From the NCBI GenBank assembly GCA_003573635.1, contig QUTJ01031504.1:1-12346 (forward strand): 12,346 bases of DNA, read 5' to 3'. The position numbers were made by a program, and so were the translations under genes. The notes below the pieces were generated by a model. It searched no databases. It was not told the DNA's origin and worked only from the letters and a program-made list of their open reading frames with translations. Below, one piece after another: positions 9,001 through 12,346 of the stretch (positions are counted from its first letter, which is position 1; every line of letters starts with the position of its first letter). The DNA is from Goniomonas avonlea. Taxonomy: Eukaryota > Cryptophyceae > Goniomonadida > Goniomonadaceae.

Positions 9001-9649
9001 GCACGCCGCTTGAGCTGCATATTGGTCAGGGAAGAAACGGGGGGCGGGTACAAGCACCTCAGAAACGACCACGGATCCAATTTCCTCAGGTGAAAACACT
9101 CGTGAGACATCTCCTCTCTTCAAATTGATGTGCGCCGTCTCGTTGATCGAAACGATCTCAAACGGATAAAGGCGTAAGTCCTGCAACGCTCCCGCACCGG
9201 ACAAACTTTGGACAGTGCGAAGTTTAGATGGTGGTAGTATCATTCTTTTACGAATTACCTGAGACCCAACAGTCGCTTCGCATCGAAAACAACACTGTCT
9301 GGAAAGGTGGACGACAGTTGTCTCGCTTCCTCCCCAACCACAAGTCCGTGTTCTCCCAGACCGACAAAACTGGGCACCAGCGCAGAACCATTGTCTACAA
9401 TTGCCTGGGAGAAAATTCAGAAACAAACGAAGGCGCCTCTGCCTCGAACCTCCGCTGTGCCGTTCCAAAAGATTGCAACACATGAGTACGACGTGCCAAG
9501 ATCAACCCCCATGACACCGGGTGGGATCTCAGGCACACGGTCTCGCAGGAGTGCAGACAAAGCTACAGCAACTGCAGAATGTGAGCATCTCGACCCACAT
9601 TGCCAGTGCACTTACTAATGACCGTGATACTCACGAGCTCGGTCTTCAT
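6027..9649 (-). CDS. HSPA13: HSPA13/STCH-like HSP70-family ATPase, 12 exons
   Basis: Exons: 9649-9616, 9571-9450, 9404-9259, 9205-9058, 9014-8951, 8882-8821, 8683-8503, 7993-7917, 7683-7584, 7098-7007, 6691-6614, 6335 to 6169 (or to the stop at 6027). All introns are GT-AG and phases join. I chose splice sites by phase, and the resulting spacing fits HSP70/HSPA13 from memory (for example 14 residues between DAKRLLG and YPF). Start ATG 9649 has A at -3. Residues 1-20 are a short signal/anchor. Motifs: phosphate-1 GVDLGTSYS (33-41), [21 protein letters not shown] (197-208), phosphate-2 [10 protein letters not shown] (221-230), LGGED (251-255), adenosine [11 protein letters not shown] (357-367), EFFGREP and [10 protein letters not shown] (386-395). 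It ends soon after AILTDARS...[10 protein letters not shown] with no peptide-binding domain, the hallmark of HSPA13/STCH, a microsome-associated truncated HSP70. The ATPase would act at the ER/secretory membrane (family knowledge). The last 47 residues to 6027 are low-complexity; a donor at 6168 could splice to another tail. Confidence 0.92.
6336..6613 (-). other. HSPA13-like intron 11, C-rich low complexity
   Basis: 278-bp intron from donor GTGAGG (6613) to acceptor ATCAG (6336). The plus strand is dominated by CCCTCCC and CACCTCC runs (about 6363-6590), so the transcribed strand is a G-rich tract. Open plus-strand frames across it are repeat artefacts. Confidence 0.75.
6728..6880. repeat. 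33-bp minisatellite in HSPA13-like intron 10
   Basis: The unit starting ACTGCCTGCCTCCACACTCG and ending CACACATCAAAT recurs at 6750, 6783 and 6816 (exactly 33 bp apart), then as a diverged copy near 6862. It lies within the 315-bp intron between exons 10 and 11. Confidence 0.85.
7044..7300. repeat. 74-bp tandem array copying the exon-10 acceptor and exon start
   Basis: Copies start at 7044, 7118 and 7192, exactly 74 bp apart and nearly identical. A fourth partial copy (about 7261-7300) lacks 12 bp and its acceptor. The lowest-coordinate copy contains the real splice acceptor (TTTGACAG, ending at 7099) and the first bases of HSPA13-like exon 10 (from 7098). The other two copies sit in intron 9 and repeat the acceptor plus about 53 bp of exon sequence, but have no following donor. 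Read in the same phase, each runs into TGA in the next copy's TTTGACAG. Confidence 0.9.
7488..7511. repeat. Inverted copy of the exon-10 splice acceptor within intron 9
   Basis: The plus strand here reads ATGACCTTGTTTGCAGGG then AGTCAC. This is the same sequence that the minus strand shows at each acceptor in the 74-bp array (for example 7091-7115), apart from one missing A. In the minus-sense pre-mRNA this 24-nt stretch is therefore complementary to the acceptor copies, with one bulged base. Confidence 0.85.
7512..7583. repeat. CA/TG-rich tract beside the exon-9 donor
   Basis: Irregular CACGCACACACACAG-type repeats on the plus strand between the exon-9 donor (7583) and the inverted acceptor copy. 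On the transcribed strand it is TG-rich, a composition that can bind CELF/Bruno-type splicing factors in other eukaryotes (established for animals, only an inference here). Confidence 0.6.
7806..7920. repeat. Duplicated splice-donor region of exon 8
   Basis: Two diverged copies of GGAGGTTGTC[A/G]GAGT... ending CTCGCGA[C/T]ACCTGT lie at about 7809-7862 and 7876-7921. The upper copy contains the real minus-strand donor of exon 8 (CAG|GTATCGCGAG, GT at 7916-7915). The lower copy carries a second GT context, ACAG|GTGTCGCGAG, inside intron 8. Confidence 0.7.
8271..8381. repeat. Minisatellite in HSPA13-like intron 7
   Basis: Three imperfect copies of a unit around CATACAGGGGAGAGGCACAG and GACCA occur within the 509-bp intron between exons 7 and 8, followed by CATCATACACGGCACATC-type repeats to about 8455. 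Confidence 0.7.
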
Positions 9650-9783
9650 TGTGCCACGATGAAGTCTGTTAACGAGTTGATCGAACTGAGGTAGTCTACT
9701 AGTAGTACAGTATGTCCGCTGCTCATACAGTCGGAGACCAAGAAAAAACCTGAAACCAAGGGCCAAGAGTGCTTTGCCTCACA
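9650..9783. promoter_or_regulatory. Divergent intergenic region, probable bidirectional promoter
   Basis: 134 bp separate the start ATG of the minus HSPA13-like gene (9649) from the start ATG of the plus membrane-protein gene (9784). Both 5' UTRs and any core promoters must fit here unless they overlap coding DNA. No TATA box or clear stress element was recognised; a TACTAGTAGTACAGTA stretch lies at about 9697-9712. Confidence 0.45.
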
Positions 9784-10479
9784 ATGAAGGAGTCAAGGGC
9801 AGCCGGAAGTCGTGGCAGACTTCTGCTGCTGGCTTCAGTTGGCTTATCCTTGCTTGCCCTCATGGCTATTGTCATGCAGGGTGCACCTGTCCTGGAGGAG
9901 GAAATTGGCATGGACTCACTCGGCGTCGTCCAGAAGGTGTCCGGTCTGCGGCGTTCCCGAGTGCAGGGCTTGGTTGAGCGTCATGCCCAGCCACTCCCAG
10001 CTCACCAAAGGCATCAATATCACCGCTTTGGGTTGCTGGCTTCGGCGCAGCCTCGTCGACAGGCTCAGCTGCCCGACCATGCAATTCCAGAGCCATCTCG
10101 GGAGCTCTCCCACGGACCGCAGCACGTCGCTTTGCCTCGCCAGTGCCGCCGAAGCTCACCTGAACCATTAGATTATGACGTCCACTCTGGCGTTGATTCT
10201 TTTGGTTTACCCCTTCCTCCGCACCCCTCAACCGGTCCCCCTGTGTATGATGAAAATTGTCTCCGAAGATACTACGATCGGGTGTACGCTGCAGGGTATC
10301 GCAGTGCTCATGCGCACAAGGAGCCCATCGCTGAGCCAGTTTCCGATGACTCACAGCGTGTTCGGATCATCATGACCTCGTTGGCCCTGTGTGGTCTTCT
10401 CTGCGCCTTGGTCTATTTCGCCGCAACTGGCAAGAAGGAGGAGGCTCCCGCAGAGCACCACTCCGAGGCAGTTTGCTGA
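9784..10479 (+). CDS. Unrecognised two-TM membrane protein, 231 aa
   Basis: A single uninterrupted exon; start ATG 9784 has A at -3 and the stop is TGA at 10477. A basic N terminus (KESRAAGSRGR) precedes a hydrophobic segment at residues 13-32 (LLLLASVGLSLLALMAIVM), which could be a signal anchor. The middle (about 33-192) is polar, rich in Pro/His/Arg/Ser and probably disordered. It contains PPVYDENCLRRYYDRVY from 152, whose PPVY matches the PPxY ligand of WW domains. A second hydrophobic segment lies at 194-214 (RIIMTSLALCGLLCALVYFA), followed by a short charged tail ending in Cys. I do not recognise the family. Other frames are also open over parts of the middle, so the centre is less certain than the ends and a hidden intron cannot be excluded. 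It is divergent from the HSPA13-like gene. Confidence 0.6.
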   Translation: MKESRAAGSRGRLLLLASVGLSLLALMAIVMQGAPVLEEEIGMDSLGVVQKVSGLRRSRVQGLVERHAQPLPAHQRHQYHRFGLLASAQPRRQAQLPDHAIPEPSRELSHGPQHVALPRQCRRSSPEPLDYDVHSGVDSFGLPLPPHPSTGPPVYDENCLRRYYDRVYAAGYRSAHAHKEPIAEPVSDDSQRVRIIMTSLALCGLLCALVYFAATGKKEEAPAEHHSEAVC

Positions 10480-10886
10480 GCGTTGCTCTAGAATACAGTA
10501 GGTAGCACAAGCTGTTTCCTGATTTCTTCTTCGCATTTGCAAACCAGAGCGTCTTGCCATTTGATGATGTTGCGATGCGGCTTTAATTCAGGCTGCTGGT
10601 AATGTGTCTTGTTTGGCCGTGTCTTGGGAGAAGATTTGAGAGAGGTTCGGGGCGCATCATCATGTTGGAACAACGCTGAACTCGTCATCAGCTCTTCATC
10701 ATGTTCTTCGTCGAAGAACCTACACTGAGCGTGTCCCTGCTTGCATGTTGGAACAACCTACACTGAGCTCGTCATCACGGGGGAGGAGAGCAGTCATGCA
10801 CTGCGGCAAGTAAGTTGAGGAACTGCAGTGACAATTTTATTTGTATGTCAAGGGACTCTGCAAGAGAGAGTACTAGCTCGTAGACA
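10480..10886. other. Intergenic region with small direct repeats; no gene seen
   Basis: Contains a repeated block: ATGTTGGAACAAC followed by CTCGTCATCA occurs at about 10662-10689 and 10745-10777, the second with CTACACTGAG inserted. CCTACACTGAGC also occurs at about 10718 and 10757. It likely includes the 3' UTR of the upstream plus-strand gene. No coding signal. Confidence 0.5.
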
Positions 10887-11163
10887 CTAGTGCCCCCGAG
10901 TCGAGTACGATATCGTACCAGTGCGACGTTTTTTTTCAGTGGATAATTTTCCGATGACAGAATTTTCTGATCTGATTGCCAGTTTGGGAGGAATTCGGAC
11001 CCTTTGTGGTCTCGCTCTGTTTTCAATCCTGGACCAATCCACCAAAAGAAACACTATCTATGCTGTGCACAATGCCCATTTGAAAAATGACCCATCGTAC
11101 CAAAAATGTCGTACCAGTACGACATATGGAGTACTAGTACGACGCTCGACTAGGAGGCACTAG
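10887..11163. mobile_element. Degenerate MITE-like element with imperfect terminal inverted repeats
   Basis: The left end CTAGTGCCCCCGAGTCGAG (10887-10905) pairs with the reverse complement of 11145-11163, CTAGTGCCTCCTAGTCGAG, at 17 of 19 positions. Farther in, CGTACCAGTGCGACG plus a T run (10914-10932) matches the reverse complement of the CGTACCAGTACGACAT-type sequence near 11103-11125 with substitutions. TAGACA occurs just outside both ends (10881-10886 and about 11169-11174) but not symmetrically. The element is 277 bp with no transposase. One 80-codon frame crosses it but matches nothing I know. Confidence 0.6.
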
Positions 11164-11384
11164 GGTGACTAGACACACCCTTCTTGTTTGTATGGAGCGT
11201 GACGCTCCTCATAAGGTACGATGCGATCATGTTGGGGGTGGGTCCAAGGGATGATCCCCACCCAAGAATCTTCAGGATCTTGAGCGTCATGGGACCAACC
11301 AGTACAAAAGAGGAACCGCAAATCTGGTCCTCACCAACATCTGTTTGAAGGCTTACAGACACTTCACAATCAGTCTTGACCAAC
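11164..11384. promoter_or_regulatory. Presumed upstream/5' UTR region of the PB1-like gene
   Basis: 221 bp between the right end of the MITE-like element and the start ATG at 11385. No core promoter motif was recognised with confidence; CACTTCACAATCAGTC shortly precedes the start. Confidence 0.3.
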
Positions 11385-11979
11385 ATGTTCAAATTCAAGG
11401 TTCAAAGCAACTCTGAGCTTCGCCGCTTCTCTGCCGACCCGACCAATCTCGCCGAGATCACCAAGCGCGCCCAGGGCCTTTTCGGTCTCTCGGAGCTCCC
11501 TCGACTCGAGATTGCTTGCCCCGATGGGTCTCTCACTCCTGGTCGACTTGGGACAGCTGCAATCGCTTTCTCACCTCAAGACAATTCGTCTCGTTTGCTC
11601 GCCAGTCAGCGAGCATACGTCCAAGGAGGCTCCCGCCGAGGCCTCGACGACAACCTTGCCAAACGGCAAACGTGTCGCTCCACACGCAGGAAAAGAAGAG
11701 AAGGAGGCTAAGCGTGCCGCGCTGGAAGCCCGAAAGGAAGCCCGTCAGGAAGCTCGACAGCAAGCTCGGGCCGCCCGCGAGCTCGCTGCAGCCGTCAAAT
11801 TTGGAGACAAGCAGGCACGGAAAGCTGCCAAAGCCGAGGCTCGGGCCCAGAAATCTGAGCGTCAGATCGCCCTAAACGCTGAGAAGCAGCAACCTGTGAT
11901 CAGTGCCTCATCACATGATGCCACTGAATGCGAATGTGGGAAACACCAATGCAATAATCAGACCGCGCCCGTACAGTGA
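11385..11979 (+). CDS. Small protein with PB1-like N terminus and Cys/His tail, 176 aa, two exons
   Basis: Exon 1 is 11385-11541 and exon 2 is 11606-11979. The 64-bp intron (GTCGAC donor, GCTCGCCAG acceptor) joins phase 1 to a 2-nt start and switches to the frame that stays open to TGA 11977. Start ATG has A at -3. Residues 1-52 look like the first half of a PB1 domain: MFKFKV strand with basic residues, SELRRFS, helix LAEITKRAQGLFGL, strand RLEIACPDGSL. The second half, with the acidic OPCA motif, is missing or very reduced. Residues 82-146 form a very charged Ala/Glu/Lys/Arg helix (EARKEARQEARQQARAARE), probably a long helix or coiled coil. The end, CECGKHQC, has three Cys and one His that could bind a metal. 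A PB1 module would mean protein-protein binding; the partner is unknown. Confidence is good that it is coding and moderate for PB1. Confidence 0.65.
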
Positions 11980-12346
11980 CGACGTGTTTGACGAGAACAT
12001 CTGCAGGAACATGCTTCATCATGCGACGGCGGACGCTGGCCTTTTTCTGAGCGTAAAACTGTGCCACCGAGCTTACCCCGGACAGATCCGCACTTGTATT
12101 GGGCATGCCTACAACGGCAACAAGCTCTCCCATGAACCGCGCCAAAATAGCATAATAGCAATGACACAGTGGCGAAATGAAAGTTCTGAAGACACAACCA
12201 GATATTTGCTCGATAGGGCGGCGAAAACTTCTGAAGCCGAACGGGCGAGAATTTTGTAGGGAACATCCAAAAACCGGTTTTCGCCGGATCTGAGGTCAGG
12301 TTTGAAGGTGTTCTTCTTATCCTTTCCCGCTGAAAATCTGAGGTTT
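11980..12346. other. Right-hand end; no supported gene
   Basis: 367 bp after the PB1-like gene. Frames are open on both strands for short distances, but none shows a known motif. A minus ATG at 12133 (MGELVAVVGMPNTSADLSG) followed by GTAAGC could be a first exon of an unseen gene, but its continuation is ambiguous. Confidence 0.35.

Noticed and set aside
9872-10354. Minus-strand 160-codon frame opposite the two-TM protein
   Set aside because: No motif and high Arg/Ala/Pro content. The plus frame has a good start context and two clear hydrophobic segments; still, it lowers confidence in the centre of that gene.
10921-11163. Plus-strand 80-codon frame inside the MITE-like element, considered as a transposase remnant
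   Set aside because: No DDE motif or similarity to a known transposase could be seen, and the frame extends into the terminal repeat.
11900-12145. Minus-strand frame overlapping the end of the PB1-like gene
   Set aside because: It overlaps the coding end of the plus gene and has no motif. A short exon from ATG 12133 to a GTAAGC donor is possible, but no unique continuation exists.

Overview
The window looks like a nuclear contig from an intron-rich eukaryote, probably a unicellular protist. No bacterial operon, rRNA or tRNA signal was seen. Coding frames are broken by GT-AG introns whose phases match on both sides. Many introns are only 43-68 bp. Five single N bases (647, 1473, 4288, 4299, 4323) suggest a draft assembly. 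The species cannot be named from sequence alone. A TmcB (tiny macrocysts)-type membrane protein beside a true HSPA13/STCH chaperone suggests an amoebozoan, opisthokont-related or similar protist (inference).

Layout. (1) 1-3231, minus: 5' portion of a TmcB/TmcC-like multi-pass membrane protein in six exons, running off the left edge. (2) 3232-5960: no supported gene. It holds a 377-bp Tc1/mariner-type MITE (4014-4390), a GC block, diverged direct repeats and two minisatellites (5347-5412, 5472-5600). (3) 6027-9649, minus: an apparently complete 12-exon HSPA13/STCH-like HSP70 ATPase with an N-terminal signal/anchor and no peptide-binding domain. Its 5' introns are tiny and its 3' introns are large and full of tandem repeats. 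One array repeats the splice acceptor of exon 10, with an inverted copy upstream. (4) 9784-10479, plus: an unrecognised two-TM protein, divergent from HSPA13 across 134 bp. (5) 10480-11384: intergenic, with small direct repeats and a second, degenerate MITE-like inverted-repeat element (10887-11163). (6) 11385-11979, plus: a two-exon small protein with a PB1-like N terminus, a charged helix and a Cys/His tail. (7) 11980-12346: nothing supported.

Functionally, the HSPA13-like protein would act at the ER/secretory membrane (known family role). The divergent membrane protein may share its promoter, but a joint function is only inference. The most unusual signal is inside HSPA13 intron 9. Three tandem copies of the exon-10 acceptor can each base-pair with one inverted copy upstream in the pre-mRNA, an arrangement resembling docking/selector control of splicing. 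Use of the outer acceptors would give an early stop.
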